DNA from: Corynebacterium pacaense
GTDB lineage: Bacteria > Actinomycetota > Actinomycetes > Mycobacteriales > Mycobacteriaceae
DNA length: 64,000 bases
Assembly: GCF_900169525.1 (NCBI RefSeq)
Contig: NZ_LT821239.1
Location: forward strand, 1,386,708 to 1,450,707
Reading direction: 5' to 3'
Below the pieces are notes generated by a model. The model saw only the letters and a list, made by a program, of their open reading frames with translations. It searched no databases and was not told the DNA's origin. Below are positions 1 to 8,562 of the stretch, one piece after another. Both the position numbers and the translations under genes were made by a program. Position 1 is the stretch's first letter, and each line of letters begins with the position of its first letter.

Positions 1-2121
1 AAGGTGCTCCCACCGGCGATCATGGCCAAGGACATTCCCCTCTCGGGGATCACCGATCCGGAGCACCCCCGCTTCAACGAGGCCGGTGAGGTGCGGTCCC
101 TCATCGAGACGGATCCGGATGTCAAACGCATCTATGACACCGCCAGGGGACTGGAGGGGGTGGTGCGCCAGGCGGGTGTCCACGCCTGTGCGGTGATCAT
201 GTCCTCGGTCCCGCTGCTCGACTGCATCCCGATGTGGAAGCGTGCCGCGGACGGCGCGCTGATCACCGGATGGGATTACCCGGCCTGCGAGGCCATCGGT
301 CTGTTGAAGATGGACTTCCTCGGGCTGCGAAACCTCACCGTCATCGGTGACGCCATTGACAACATCAAGGCCAACCGCGATGGCGAGGTGGTCGATCTGG
401 AGAATCTGAGTACCCAGGACCCGGAGACCTACGAGCTCCTGGCGCGCGGCGATACGCTCGGCGTTTTCCAGCTCGATGGTGGTGGCATGCAGGAACTGCT
501 CAAGAGGATGAAGCCGACCGGCTTCGATGACATCGTCGCCGCGCTGGCCCTCTACCGCCCGGGGCCCATGGGAGTTAACGCCCACTGGGACTATGCGGAC
601 AGGAAGAACGGCAGGAAGCCGATCACCCCCATCCACCCGGAGCTGGAGGAGCCGCTTCAGGAGATTCTCGGTGACACCTACGGGCTGATCGTCTACCAGG
701 AGCAGATCATGAGGATCTCGCAGAAGGTGGCCAACTACACGGCGGGTCAGGCCGACGGATTCCGGAAGGCCATGGGCAAGAAAAAGCCCGAGGTGCTGGA
801 GAAGGAGTTCGTCGCCTTTGAGCAGGGAATGAAGGACAACGGTTTCTCCGCTGGTGCCATTACGGCGCTGTGGGAGACCATCCTGCCCTTCGCCGCCTAC
901 GCCTTCAATAAATCGCATGCGGCCGGCTACGGGCTGGTCAGCTTCTGGACGGCGTACCTCAAGGCCCATTACACGGCCGAGTACATGGCGGCACTGCTGA
1001 CCTCCGTGGGTGACAACAAGGACAAATCCGCGATCTATCTCTCCGACTGCCGGCACCTTGGTATCAGGGTGCTCTCCCCGGACATCAACGAGTCCGTTTT
1101 GAACTTCCTTCCCGTCGGGACCGATATCCGATACGGACTCGGGGCCATTCGCAATGTCGGGTCCGAGGTGGTGGATTCGATCATCGAGACCAGGGCGGAG
1201 AAGGGACTGTTCAAGAACTTCTCCGACTACCTCGATAAGATCGACACGCTGCCGTGCAACAAGCGCATCACGGAATCCCTGATCAAGGCCGGTGCCTTCG
1301 ATTCCTTGGGCCATCCCCGCAAGGGCCTGATGCTGGTGTACGAGGATGCGGTGGATTCGGTGATCTCCACGAAGAAGGCCGCGGACAAGGGGCAGTTCGA
1401 TCTCTTCGCTGCCCTGGGATCGGAATCCTCCGAGGAGGCGGCGAGCTTCTTCTCCATCAATGTCCCCGATGAGGAATGGGAGCGCAAGCACGAGTTGGCG
1501 TTGGAGAGGGAGATGCTGGGCCTGTATGTGTCCGGTCACCCCCTCGACGGGTACGAGGGTGCGATCGCGGCACAGGTGGACACCGCACTGACCACCATCG
1601 TCGCCGGTGAGCTAAGCCACGGGGCGGAGGTCACCGTCGGTGGAATCATCTCCGGCGTGGACCGCCGATTCTCAAAGAAGGACGGTTCCCCCTGGGCGAT
1701 TGTCACCCTGGAAGACCACAACGGCGCCTCCGTGGAGCTGCTGGTGTTCAACAAGGTCTATTCAATCGTCGGATCCCTGATCGTCGAGGACAACATCATT
1801 CTCGCCAAGGCACATGTGTCCATCCGCGATGACCGGATGAGCCTGTTCTGCGATGATCTGCGGATACCTGAACTGGGTCCGGGAAACGGTACCGGATTGC
1901 CTCTGCGGCTGAGCATGAGGACCGATCAGTGCACCATGAGCAACATCACGAAGCTCAAACAGGTCCTGGTGGACAACAGGGGAGAGTCCGACGTCTACCT
2001 CAATCTCGTCGACGGTGACACCTCCACGGTCATGGTGCTCGGTGAGCATCTCCGGGTCAGCCGCTCGGCCAGCCTCATGGGCGATCTCAAGGCGACGATG
2101 GGCCCGGGCATCCTGGGTTGA
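1..2121 (+). CDS. dnaE: DNA polymerase III subunit alpha, C-terminal part (5' end outside window)
   Basis: This is the replicative polymerase catalytic subunit, open from base 1, so about 707 C-terminal residues are visible and the PHP domain plus the first catalytic aspartates lie outside. The segment [10 protein letters not shown] near residue 105 matches the KFDFLGLRTL block that carries the third catalytic Asp in E. coli Dna[21 protein letters not shown] near residue 300 is the usual tail of the finger domain. An OB-fold region ([20 protein letters not shown]) follows around residue 550. The gene ends in TGA at 2121. It reads as intact, vertically inherited DnaE1; the alternative DnaE2 is less likely because the clamp-binding and OB regions are full length. 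Confidence 0.95.
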   Translation, partial: KVLPPAIMAKDIPLSGITDPEHPRFNEAGEVRSLIETDPDVKRIYDTARGLEGVVRQAGVHACAVIMSSVPLLDCIPMWKRAADGALITGWDYPACEAIGLLKMDFLGLRNLTVIGDAIDNIKANRDGEVVDLENLSTQDPETYELLARGDTLGVFQLDGGGMQELLKRMKPTGFDDIVAALALYRPGPMGVNAHWDYADRKNGRKPITPIHPELEEPLQEILGDTYGLIVYQEQIMRISQKVANYTAGQADGFRKAMGKKKPEVLEKEFVAFEQGMKDNGFSAGAITALWETILPFAAYAFNKSHAAGYGLVSFWTAYLKAHYTAEYMAALLTSVGDNKDKSAIYLSDCRHLGIRVLSPDINESVLNFLPVGTDIRYGLGAIRNVGSEVVDSIIETRAEKGLFKNFSDYLDKIDTLPCNKRITESLIKAGAFDSLGHPRKGLMLVYEDAVDSVISTKKAADKGQFDLFAALGSESSEEAASFFSINVPDEEWERKHELALEREMLGLYVSGHPLDGYEGAIAAQVDTALTTIVAGELSHGAEVTVGGIISGVDRRFSKKDGSPWAIVTLEDHNGASVELLVFNKVYSIVGSLIVEDNIILAKAHVSIRDDRMSLFCDDLRIPELGPGNGTGLPLRLSMRTDQCTMSNITKLKQVLVDNRGESDVYLNLVDGDTSTVMVLGEHLRVSRSASLMGDLKATMGPGILG

Positions 2122-2183
2122 TCGAAGCCGATTCACCCGGCGGGATTTCCCGGGGCTGGCATTCCCACGGCGCGGGGCTGCAA

Positions 2184-2199
2184 TAGACAGCACAGTCTA
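2184..2199. promoter_or_regulatory. McbR-type operator TAGAC-N6-GTCTA
   Basis: TAGACAGCACAGTCTA is a perfect inverted repeat of 5-bp arms with a 6-bp spacer. This is the published consensus for McbR, the TetR-type repressor of methionine and cysteine biosynthesis in C. glutamicum. It lies 80 bp before the chosen start of the MetE-like gene and supports that start and a sulfur-metabolism role. The match is seen directly; binding is inferred. Confidence 0.7.
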
Positions 2200-2278
2200 G
2201 ACCGTGACGTCCGGAGCCCCGGGAACGAGAACACTCAGGCTGAAGCACAACACCGACCCGGACAAGAAGGGGAGTACT

Positions 2279-3481
2279 TTGACTGATCACATTCGCACCA
2301 CCCATGTGGGTTCGCTTCCGCGCACCCCCGAGCTTCTCGACGCCAACCTCCGGCGCAGCGCAGGGGAGATCGATGAGGAGACGTTCCATCAGATTCTGCA
2401 GTCATCGGTTGATGAGGTGGTCAGGCGCCAGGTCGATCTGGGCATTGACATCGTCAACGAGGGCGAGTATGGACACGTCACCTCCGGGTCCGTGGACTAT
2501 GGGGCGTGGTGGAACTACATCTTCACCCGCCTCGGCGGACTGACCATCACCGACGAGGACCGGTGGGCGGCACGGGACGTGGTCCGTTCCACCCCGGGCC
2601 ACATCGCGCTGACCAGCTTCTCCGATCGGCGGGACCGGCAGCGGTTCGCCGACGCCTACTCCGACCCGGAGTCGGGTATCTTCACCGGTCGCGCACGGGT
2701 GGGAAACCCCAAGTTCACCGGACCGGTCACCTACATCGGGCGCAGGGAGGTCGAAACCGACGTGAAACTGCTCACCCACGCCCTTGAGGCGAACAACGCA
2801 GGCAACGGTTTCATCGCGGCGATCTCACCCGGTGCGGCGGCCCGACTCAAGGACGAATACTACGGAGATGACACCGCCGTCGTTGCAGCCTGTGCCGCGG
2901 CCCTGCATGAGGGGTACAAGGCGATCACCGACGCCGGTCTCACGGTTCAGCTCGATGCCCCGGACCTCGCCGAGGCCTGGGACCAGATCAACCCAGAGCC
3001 GAGCATCGAGGATTACCGTGCCTGGATCCGGATCCGCATCGATGCCATTAATGACTCGCTGCGCGGGATTCCTAGGCATCAGACGCGCCTGCACATCTGC
3101 TGGGGATCCTGGCATGGTCCGCACACGACCGACGTTCCATTCGTCGACATCATCGGGGAGATCCTGCGTGCAGAGGTCGGCGGCTTCTCCTTCGAGGGCG
3201 GATCCCCGAGGCACGAACACGAGTGGAGGGTGTGGCGGGACCACCAGCTTCCCGCAGGAACCGTGATCTACCCGGGTGTGGTCTCCCACGCGATGAACGC
3301 GGTGGAGCACCCCCGTCTGGTGGCAGACCGTATTGTCAGGTTCGCGGAACTGGTCGGCCCCGAGAACGTCATCGCCTCCACCGACTGCGGACTCGGTGGA
3401 CGGCTCCACCCCCAGATCGCCTGGGCGAAGCTCGAATCACTGGTGGAGGGGGCGCGTATCGCCTCCGGCGAACTGTTCTGA
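2279..3481 (+). CDS. Cobalamin-independent methionine synthase II (MetE C-terminal domain) family protein
   Basis: This 400-residue protein corresponds to the C-terminal catalytic barrel of MetE without the N-terminal half. Such stand-alone proteins transfer methyl or other groups to thiols. It opens with IRTTHVGSLPRT, typical of the family. Likely zinc ligands are the His and Cys in LHICWGSWHG (about residue 275) and the Cys in STDCGLGGRLHP near the end. I chose the TTG at 2279, preceded by AAGGGGAG, rather than the GTG at 2204, because the McbR-like operator ends at 2199 and homologues begin near this point. The acceptor thiol is not known; homocysteine is plausible given the operator. Confidence 0.85.
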   Translation: MTDHIRTTHVGSLPRTPELLDANLRRSAGEIDEETFHQILQSSVDEVVRRQVDLGIDIVNEGEYGHVTSGSVDYGAWWNYIFTRLGGLTITDEDRWAARDVVRSTPGHIALTSFSDRRDRQRFADAYSDPESGIFTGRARVGNPKFTGPVTYIGRREVETDVKLLTHALEANNAGNGFIAAISPGAAARLKDEYYGDDTAVVAACAAALHEGYKAITDAGLTVQLDAPDLAEAWDQINPEPSIEDYRAWIRIRIDAINDSLRGIPRHQTRLHICWGSWHGPHTTDVPFVDIIGEILRAEVGGFSFEGGSPRHEHEWRVWRDHQLPAGTVIYPGVVSHAMNAVEHPRLVADRIVRFAELVGPENVIASTDCGLGGRLHPQIAWAKLESLVEGARIASGELF

Positions 3482-3486
3482 CAGGC

Positions 3487-3512
3487 GCGGGAACCCAGTT
3501 GCTGGTTCCCGC
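3487..3512. terminator. Hairpin between convergent genes
   Basis: GCGGGAACC and GGTTCCCGC form a 9-bp perfect stem with an 8-nt loop. It lies 6 bp past the MetE-like gene and just before the end of the opposing small secreted-protein gene. There is no T-run, so it may work as a bidirectional intrinsic-like or mRNA-stabilising hairpin. Confidence 0.55.
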
Positions 3513-3522
3513 CTCCGCGGAC

Positions 3523-3912
3523 TCAGGCCCCGGTATTGATTCCGACGCTGCGCAGCCAATCCCGGAGGATCCGCTGTCCGTCGGGGTGTGCTGACAGCAC
3601 GATGCGCGCGAGCGTGGCGGCACCACCGGTGACCGCCATGATCAGCTGCAGGATGGACAGTGGCAGCTCGATCCATATCGGAAGGCCATCCGAGCTTCCC
3701 GAGGCGGTGTCCGCGTCCTCCGTGGTGTCCTCGTTGGAATCCCCGGAAACCGTGCCGCTCTGCGTTGACGAGGAACTCAGGCTCGGGGTGCCGGTATCGC
3801 TTCCCTGTGACAGGACAGTGGGCGATTCCACGGCGCCCGCGGGGGAGGGCAGCAGGGACATGCCGAGGGCCGCTGTGGTCAGGATGGTCAGTGAAAGTCG
3901 ACGCAGGGACAC
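3523..3912 (-). CDS. Small secreted protein with Ser/Thr-rich linker and C-terminal hydrophobic segment
   Basis: The protein has 129 residues from the GTG at 3912, which is preceded by AGGAG 7 nt upstream; a longer in-frame start at 3945 lacks this. Residues 1-26 (VSLRRLSLTILTTAALGMSLLPSPAGA) form a Sec signal peptide with an AGA-type cleavage site. A Ser/Thr/Asp-rich low-complexity linker covers residues 30-75. A hydrophobic helix (LPLSILQLIMAVTGGAATLARIVL) follows, then a short charged tail. I recognise no family. It could be an envelope protein held by its C-terminal helix. A TAGACT box at 3992-3997 (minus strand) may be its -10. Confidence 0.7.
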   Translation of the reverse strand: MSLRRLSLTILTTAALGMSLLPSPAGAVESPTVLSQGSDTGTPSLSSSSTQSGTVSGDSNEDTTEDADTASGSSDGLPIWIELPLSILQLIMAVTGGAATLARIVLSAHPDGQRILRDWLRSVGINTGA

Positions 3913-4069
3913 GGTTGGACTCCTAGATTCATAAGGGCTGCGCAACGGAATCTTCCCGGATGCACGGATGGGCTGTCTGGACCGAGTCCAAAGTCTAGTA
4001 TGGACCCGCAGCTATTGACCAGAAAACTATTTGCGGTCGGTCGACGTCGGCATCCAGCGGCGGAGGGAT

Positions 4070-4075
4070 TAGACT
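4070..4075 (+). promoter_or_regulatory. -10 box of ilvA (leaderless pattern)
   Basis: TAGACT ends 8 nt before the ilvA ATG, so transcription would start at or one base from the A of ATG. There is no Shine-Dalgarno sequence in between. Confidence 0.6.
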
Positions 4076-4083
4076 AAGGCACC

Positions 4084-5394
4084 ATGACGGAAACACAGGT
4101 GTCTGAGAAGAATCCAGGAGTGGTCGGCGGCGGGACGGAGCCGATTCACGCCGCGGACATTCAGTTGGCGCAGACCCGAATTTCCTCCGCGATTGCCCCC
4201 ACCCCGTTGCAGTACTGCCCCCGGCTCTCCGAGGAGACCGGCGCAGAGGTCTACCTCAAAAGGGAGGATCTGCAGGATGTGCGCTCCTACAAGATCCGCG
4301 GCGCCTTCAATGCGGGGACCCAGCTCACCCAGGAACAGCGCGACGCGGGTATTGTGGCAGCCTCAGCTGGAAATCACGCCCAGGGCGTGGCCTATGTCTG
4401 CCGGACCCTGGGAGTCGAGGGACGCATCTACGTCCCGGTCCAGACACCGAAGCAGAAGCGGGATCGGATCAAGGTTCACGGCGGATCGAATGTGACGCTG
4501 GTGGTGACCGGAAACAACTTCGATGAGGCCTCCGCGGCGGCACACGAGGATGCCAGCCGTACCGGTGCAACCCTCATCGAGCCTTTCGACGCCCGAAACA
4601 CCATCATCGGGCAGGGAACCGTTGCGGCCGAGATCGTCTCCCAACTGGCGGCTCTCGGAAAAACGCCGGATACCGTCATGGTTCCCGTCGGTGGCGGCGG
4701 CCTGCTTGCGGGTGTGGTCAGTTACATGGCGGACATGGCTCCGCGTACGGCCCTGGTCGGTATCGAACCCCTCGGTGCGGCGTCCATGCAGGCGGCGCTC
4801 AAGGCAGGTGGACCGGTGACCCTCGACCAGGTGGACCCCTTCGTCGATGGAGCCGCGGTCAAACGGGTCGGTGACCTCAACTACGAGATCGTGGAGAGAA
4901 ATCAGGGCCGTGTCCACATGATGAGCGCCAGTGAGGGTGCGGTGTGCACCGAGATGCTGGAGCTTTACCAGAATGAGGGCATCATCGCGGAGCCTGCGGG
5001 GGCGCTGTCGGTGGCTGGACTCAAGGAGATGAATTTCGCCAGGGGATCGGTGGTGGTGTGCATCATCTCCGGCGGTAACAACGATGTGCTGCGCTACAAC
5101 GAGGTTGTGGAGCGTTCGCTGGTGCATCGCGGTCTCAAGCACTACTTCCTGGTGAACTTCCCCCAGGAACCCGGTCAGCTGCGTTCATTCCTCCAGGACA
5201 TTCTGGGGCCCGATGATGACATCACCCTCTTCGAGTACCTCAAGCGCAACAACAGGGAGACCGGGACCGCCCTCGTCGGACTCCAGCTCAGCGCCGCGAG
5301 TGATCTCGATCCGCTGCTCGAGCGGATGAAGGTCTCCGCCATCGACTGTCGGCAGCTTCAGCCGGGCACCCCCGAGTACGAGTTCATCACCTAA
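4084..5394 (+). CDS. ilvA: Threonine ammonia-lyase (threonine dehydratase), biosynthetic
   Basis: It deaminates threonine to 2-oxobutanoate, the first committed step to isoleucine, using PLP. At 436 residues it has the same length as C. glutamicum IlvA. The PLP lysine is K70 in SYKIRGAFNAG. The glycine-rich phosphate loop VPVGGGGLLAGV is near residue 202. A single ACT-like regulatory domain (HYFLVNFPQEPGQLRSFL onward) occupies about residues 345-436, where isoleucine feedback acts in the family. No leader peptide or attenuator is visible, and the promoter pattern suggests a leaderless transcript. It converges on treZ with a 16-bp gap. Confidence 0.96.
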   Translation: MTETQVSEKNPGVVGGGTEPIHAADIQLAQTRISSAIAPTPLQYCPRLSEETGAEVYLKREDLQDVRSYKIRGAFNAGTQLTQEQRDAGIVAASAGNHAQGVAYVCRTLGVEGRIYVPVQTPKQKRDRIKVHGGSNVTLVVTGNNFDEASAAAHEDASRTGATLIEPFDARNTIIGQGTVAAEIVSQLAALGKTPDTVMVPVGGGGLLAGVVSYMADMAPRTALVGIEPLGAASMQAALKAGGPVTLDQVDPFVDGAAVKRVGDLNYEIVERNQGRVHMMSASEGAVCTEMLELYQNEGIIAEPAGALSVAGLKEMNFARGSVVVCIISGGNNDVLRYNEVVERSLVHRGLKHYFLVNFPQEPGQLRSFLQDILGPDDDITLFEYLKRNNRETGTALVGLQLSAASDLDPLLERMKVSAIDCRQLQPGTPEYEFIT

Positions 5395-5410
5395 CCCCGG
5401 GGCTTCGTGG

Positions 5411-7135
5411 TCAGCGTGAAAGCAGGGCGAAACCCCAGGGATCGAGGAGCGTCGAGTTGTCGCCGACCTCCGGGGAGGTGAAGGAGTAGATCAGCCTCCC
5501 GCCGTGGGGCACCTCGACCGGGGTGTCACCGAAGTTGGCCACGAGCCGGGCGTGGCCATTGGCCATGGACACCCATTGCTCGCCATGGTCGACCTCGACG
5601 GTGAGCAGATCCGACTGGGACAGTCCGTACTCTCTGCGCAGCTTCAGCAGCGTGCGGTAGGCCCCGAGGATCCGCCGCTGATCCACGCTGAAGGACCACT
5701 GCAGCCTGGAGGCGTCGAAGGTCTCCGGCGCCGCGGGCTCCGGGATGGTGTCGGCATCCCAACCGAGGCGGGCGAACTCCCTCTTCCGACCCTCTGAGGT
5801 GAGTCTGTTCAGCTCCGGATCGGTGTGCGAGGAGAAGAAGGCGAAGGGCGTCGTGGCACCGAACTCCTCACCCATGAACAGCATCGGAGTATAGGGGGAG
5901 CTGTAGATTACCGCCGCCTTGAGAACCTGCTGTTCCGGTGTCAGATTCACCGAGGGCCGGTCGCCGGTGGCCCGGTTTCCGGTCTGGTCGTGGGTGGTGG
6001 TGTAGGTGACGAAGCGGGATGCGGGGGTGACATCCCGACGAATCCACCTGCCGTGGCGGCGCCCGCGGAAACTCGAAGGATCCTGGGTGTGGTAGAACGC
6101 CTCCTCGAGTGTCTTCGCCAGTGCCCCGGTGGTGCCGAAATCTGAGTAGTACCCGTGGGTTTCGCCGGACACCAGGGCGTGCAGCGCATGGTGGATGTCA
6201 TCGACCCACTGCGCGTCCAGGCCGTAGCCACCGGCCGAGCGTTCCATGATCAGTTTGGGATCATTGAGATCGGACTCCGCGATCAGGGTCCTCGGAATCC
6301 CGGTTGTGGAGGAGATCTCCTGTGCGAGGACGACCAGCAGTTCCAGAAGCGGGAAGGCGCTGGGATCATCCAGGGAGTGGACCGCGTCGAGCCGCAGGCC
6401 GTCGACGTGGAACTCGCTGAACCACTGCCTGGCCGCGTCCAGGATGTAGGCGCGGACCTCGTCGGAATCGTAGCCGGCGACGTTGACCACCTCGCCCCAC
6501 CCGGTCGAACCGCCCGAGGTGTAGGGACCGAACATGCCGTTGTAGTTGCCGTCGGGGCCGAAATGGTTGTACACCACGTCGAGATAGACGGCGATTCCCG
6601 CTCGGTGCGCCGCATCGATGAGTTCCTTCAGCCCCGTCGGTCCGCCGTAGCCCTCGTGGACCGCGTGCCACAGCACGCCGTCGTAGCCCCAGTTACGATC
6701 GCCGCCGAAGGGCTGAACCGGCATGAGTTCGATCGCCGTGATGCCCAGGTCCCTGAGGTAATCGAGCTTGTCGATCACACCGCGGAAGGTCCCCGCCGGC
6801 GTGAAGGTTCCGACGTGGAGCTCGTAGAGGACGGATCCGGGGAGGATCCGGCCGGTCCAGGCGTCATCCCGCCATCCGAAGGAGGTGTCCACGGCTTCGC
6901 TGAGTCCGTGGACGCCGTCCGGCTGGGACGCCGAACGCGGGTCCGGCAGGGTTTTCGACCAGCCGTCCTCGGCGTCGTGAAGCTCGAAACCGTACCGTGC
7001 TCCCGCCTCGATGCCGATATCGGATTCCCACCACCCGCCCTCCCCGCGTCTGAGCGGGTGGGTTGTCCCGTTGAGTCGGAGACGGACATCATCCGGGAAG
7101 GGGGCCCAGACACGGTAGTTTCTCGAAGTCTGCAT
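5411..7135 (-). CDS. treZ: Malto-oligosyltrehalose trehalohydrolase
   Basis: It releases trehalose from maltooligosyl trehalose, the second step of the TreY/TreZ route; treY lies 4 kb away. An N-terminal CBM48-like domain (YRVWAPFPDDVRL) precedes a GH13 barrel. The barrel carries the nucleophile Asp in DGLRLDAVHSL, the acid/base Glu in LIAESDLNDP, and TTHDQTGNR. I chose the ATG at 7135 (574 residues) rather than the upstream in-frame ATG at 7171, because homologues start at the CBM strand and a TAGCCT box at 7143-7148 (minus strand) sits 7 nt before 7135, a leaderless arrangement. It is divergent from the YigZ gene. Confidence 0.94.
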   Translation of the reverse strand: MQTSRNYRVWAPFPDDVRLRLNGTTHPLRRGEGGWWESDIGIEAGARYGFELHDAEDGWSKTLPDPRSASQPDGVHGLSEAVDTSFGWRDDAWTGRILPGSVLYELHVGTFTPAGTFRGVIDKLDYLRDLGITAIELMPVQPFGGDRNWGYDGVLWHAVHEGYGGPTGLKELIDAAHRAGIAVYLDVVYNHFGPDGNYNGMFGPYTSGGSTGWGEVVNVAGYDSDEVRAYILDAARQWFSEFHVDGLRLDAVHSLDDPSAFPLLELLVVLAQEISSTTGIPRTLIAESDLNDPKLIMERSAGGYGLDAQWVDDIHHALHALVSGETHGYYSDFGTTGALAKTLEEAFYHTQDPSSFRGRRHGRWIRRDVTPASRFVTYTTTHDQTGNRATGDRPSVNLTPEQQVLKAAVIYSSPYTPMLFMGEEFGATTPFAFFSSHTDPELNRLTSEGRKREFARLGWDADTIPEPAAPETFDASRLQWSFSVDQRRILGAYRTLLKLRREYGLSQSDLLTVEVDHGEQWVSMANGHARLVANFGDTPVEVPHGGRLIYSFTSPEVGDNSTLLDPWGFALLSR

Positions 7136-7180
7136 GCCGTCCAGGCTAGTGAAAATCCCCCGGGGTAGCATGGAGCTGAT

Positions 7181-7870
7181 ATGGCCTCCACATCCAATTC
7201 ATCGATCACGGGTCCGGCCGGGCGCATGACCTACGAGCTGCCCGAGGCGGGGGGGGTCAGCGATTCCGAGCTGGAGATCAGGCGATCGAGGGTCATCACC
7301 CTTATCACCCGGGTGCAGAGTGAGGAGGAGGCCAGGGAGTTCATCACCATGGTCAGGGGACTCTACCCAGACGCCAGGCACCACTGCAGCGCCTATCTCT
7401 ACCACGTCGACGGTGCGAACGCGGTGGAGCGTTCCTCCGATGACGGCGAACCCTCCGGGACTGCGGGAAAGCCGATGCTGGAGGCGCTGCGGGGCTCCGG
7501 GATGCTTGATGTCGCAGCCGTCGTCGTGCGCTACTTCGGTGGCGTCAAGCTGGGAACGGGCGGACTGGTCAACGCCTACACAAACGCGGTGACCTCCACG
7601 CTCGCACGTGTCGGGCGATCCAGGCGGTCGGTGCGCGAAATCTACACCGTCAGTTTCCCGCATTCCGATGCGGGCAGAATCGAGGCGCACCTCCGCGGAA
7701 CGGGTGTGGTGATCACGGACACCGACTACGGATCGCAGGTGACCTTCACCCTCGCCGTGGAGCCGGGGGAGCGGGCACAGGTGGAATCCCTGCTGTCATC
7801 GCTTTCGGCAACGACGGTCGCGTTGCGGGAAGCGGGCCGGAAGTGGGTGGAATCCCCGATCGCCTCCTGA
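7181..7870 (+). CDS. YigZ/IMPACT family protein
   Basis: The protein has 229 residues with an N-terminal UPF0029 (Impact) domain and a C-terminal DUF1949-like domain. The hallmark block runs through ARHHCSAYLYHV, SDDGEPSGTAGKPML and VVVRYFGGVKLGTGGL. Members bind RNA or ribosome-related factors, and some were once annotated as proline dipeptidases, but the molecular role is not settled. GGAG at 7172-7175 serves as Shine-Dalgarno for the ATG at 7181. It stands alone between divergent treZ and a small membrane-protein gene. Identification of the family is firm; the function is open. Confidence 0.9.
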   Translation: MASTSNSSITGPAGRMTYELPEAGGVSDSELEIRRSRVITLITRVQSEEEAREFITMVRGLYPDARHHCSAYLYHVDGANAVERSSDDGEPSGTAGKPMLEALRGSGMLDVAAVVVRYFGGVKLGTGGLVNAYTNAVTSTLARVGRSRRSVREIYTVSFPHSDAGRIEAHLRGTGVVITDTDYGSQVTFTLAVEPGERAQVESLLSSLSATTVALREAGRKWVESPIAS

Positions 7871-7897
7871 GTCACCCTGCCACTACACTGGTGATCT

Positions 7898-8128
7898 ATG
7901 AGCATGGAACGGTACCCCAGGAATCCGATTGAGAAACGCAAACAGGAAGTGCGGAAGAATTCGCGGAACGCGGTGATAAGCGTTGCCGGCGGATTGGGCG
8001 GAGGAGCCCTGATGTGGTTGCTCGCCGATCCCACCTGGATGGTCATCGGTCTGATCGTCGCGGTGGTGGGTGGACTGTATTTCTACAACAAGGTGCGTAA
8101 GACCATCAATGAAAAGGACCAGTACTAG
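7898..8128 (+). CDS. Small membrane protein, 76 residues
   Basis: A basic N-terminus (MERYPRNPIEKRKQEVRKNSRN) is followed by two hydrophobic segments, residues about 25-42 and 47-63 (MVIGLIVAVVGGLYFY), with a short charged tail. This predicts a two-helix inner-membrane protein with both ends in the cytoplasm. TACACT at 7884-7889 lies 8 nt before the ATG and there is no Shine-Dalgarno sequence, so the mRNA is probably leaderless. The family is not recognised. Confidence 0.75.
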   Translation: MSMERYPRNPIEKRKQEVRKNSRNAVISVAGGLGGGALMWLLADPTWMVIGLIVAVVGGLYFYNKVRKTINEKDQY

Positions 8129-8138
8129 TTTTCCGGTT

Positions 8139-8154
8139 CGCCCCTGCCGGGGCG
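8139..8154. other. Perfect short hairpin between two small genes
   Basis: CGCCCC and GGGGCG pair around a TGCC loop. It sits just after the 76-residue membrane-protein gene and before the S4 gene. Without a U-run it is at best a weak terminator or a processing hairpin. Confidence 0.4.
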
Positions 8155-8181
8155 GACGGGGAAGGGTTGGATCGCAGCAGC

Positions 8182-8562
8182 ATGAGTGACATCGACGGCA
8201 GGCCGGTGCGCATCGACGCCTGGGTGTGGGCGGTGCGTCTGTTCAAGACGAGGTCCGACGCCGCTGAGGCCTGCCGCGCCGGGCACGTCAAGATCAACGG
8301 CGCCTCCGTCAAACCTGCCCAGCAGGTGGTGCCCGGTGACCGGGTGCGGGTTTGGGTGAATCATCGTGAACACGATGTCGAGGTGACCCGAAGCATCAAC
8401 AAGCGTGTCGGTGCCAGGATCGCGGTCGACTGCTACATCGATCACACACCGCCCCCGCCACCGATGGAGCTTTTCGCATCGGTGCCGGTCCGCGACCGTG
8501 GCGCGGGTCGGCCGACCAAGAAGGAGCGCCGGGAGATGGAGCAGTTCCGGGGTCAGCGCTGA
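8182..8562 (+). CDS. S4-domain RNA-binding protein (Hsp15/YrfH type)
   Basis: The protein has 126 residues. The S4 fold is clear in VRIDAWVWAVRLFKTRSDAAEACRAGHVKINGASVKPAQQVVPGDRVRV (about residues 8-57). A basic tail (GRPTKKERREMEQFRGQR) follows. In E. coli, Hsp15 recycles blocked 50S subunits that carry nascent chains; the same role is inferred here. I prefer the ATG at 8182 because the conserved part begins right after it; an in-frame TTG at 8167 is possible. The 3' end overlaps the convergent monooxygenase gene by 10 bp. Confidence 0.88.
   Translation: MSDIDGRPVRIDAWVWAVRLFKTRSDAAEACRAGHVKINGASVKPAQQVVPGDRVRVWVNHREHDVEVTRSINKRVGARIAVDCYIDHTPPPPPMELFASVPVRDRGAGRPTKKERREMEQFRGQR

Noticed and set aside
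6155-7168. 337-codon plus-strand frame inside treZ
   Set aside because: It is fully antisense to treZ, with reversed-codon composition and no family resemblance.
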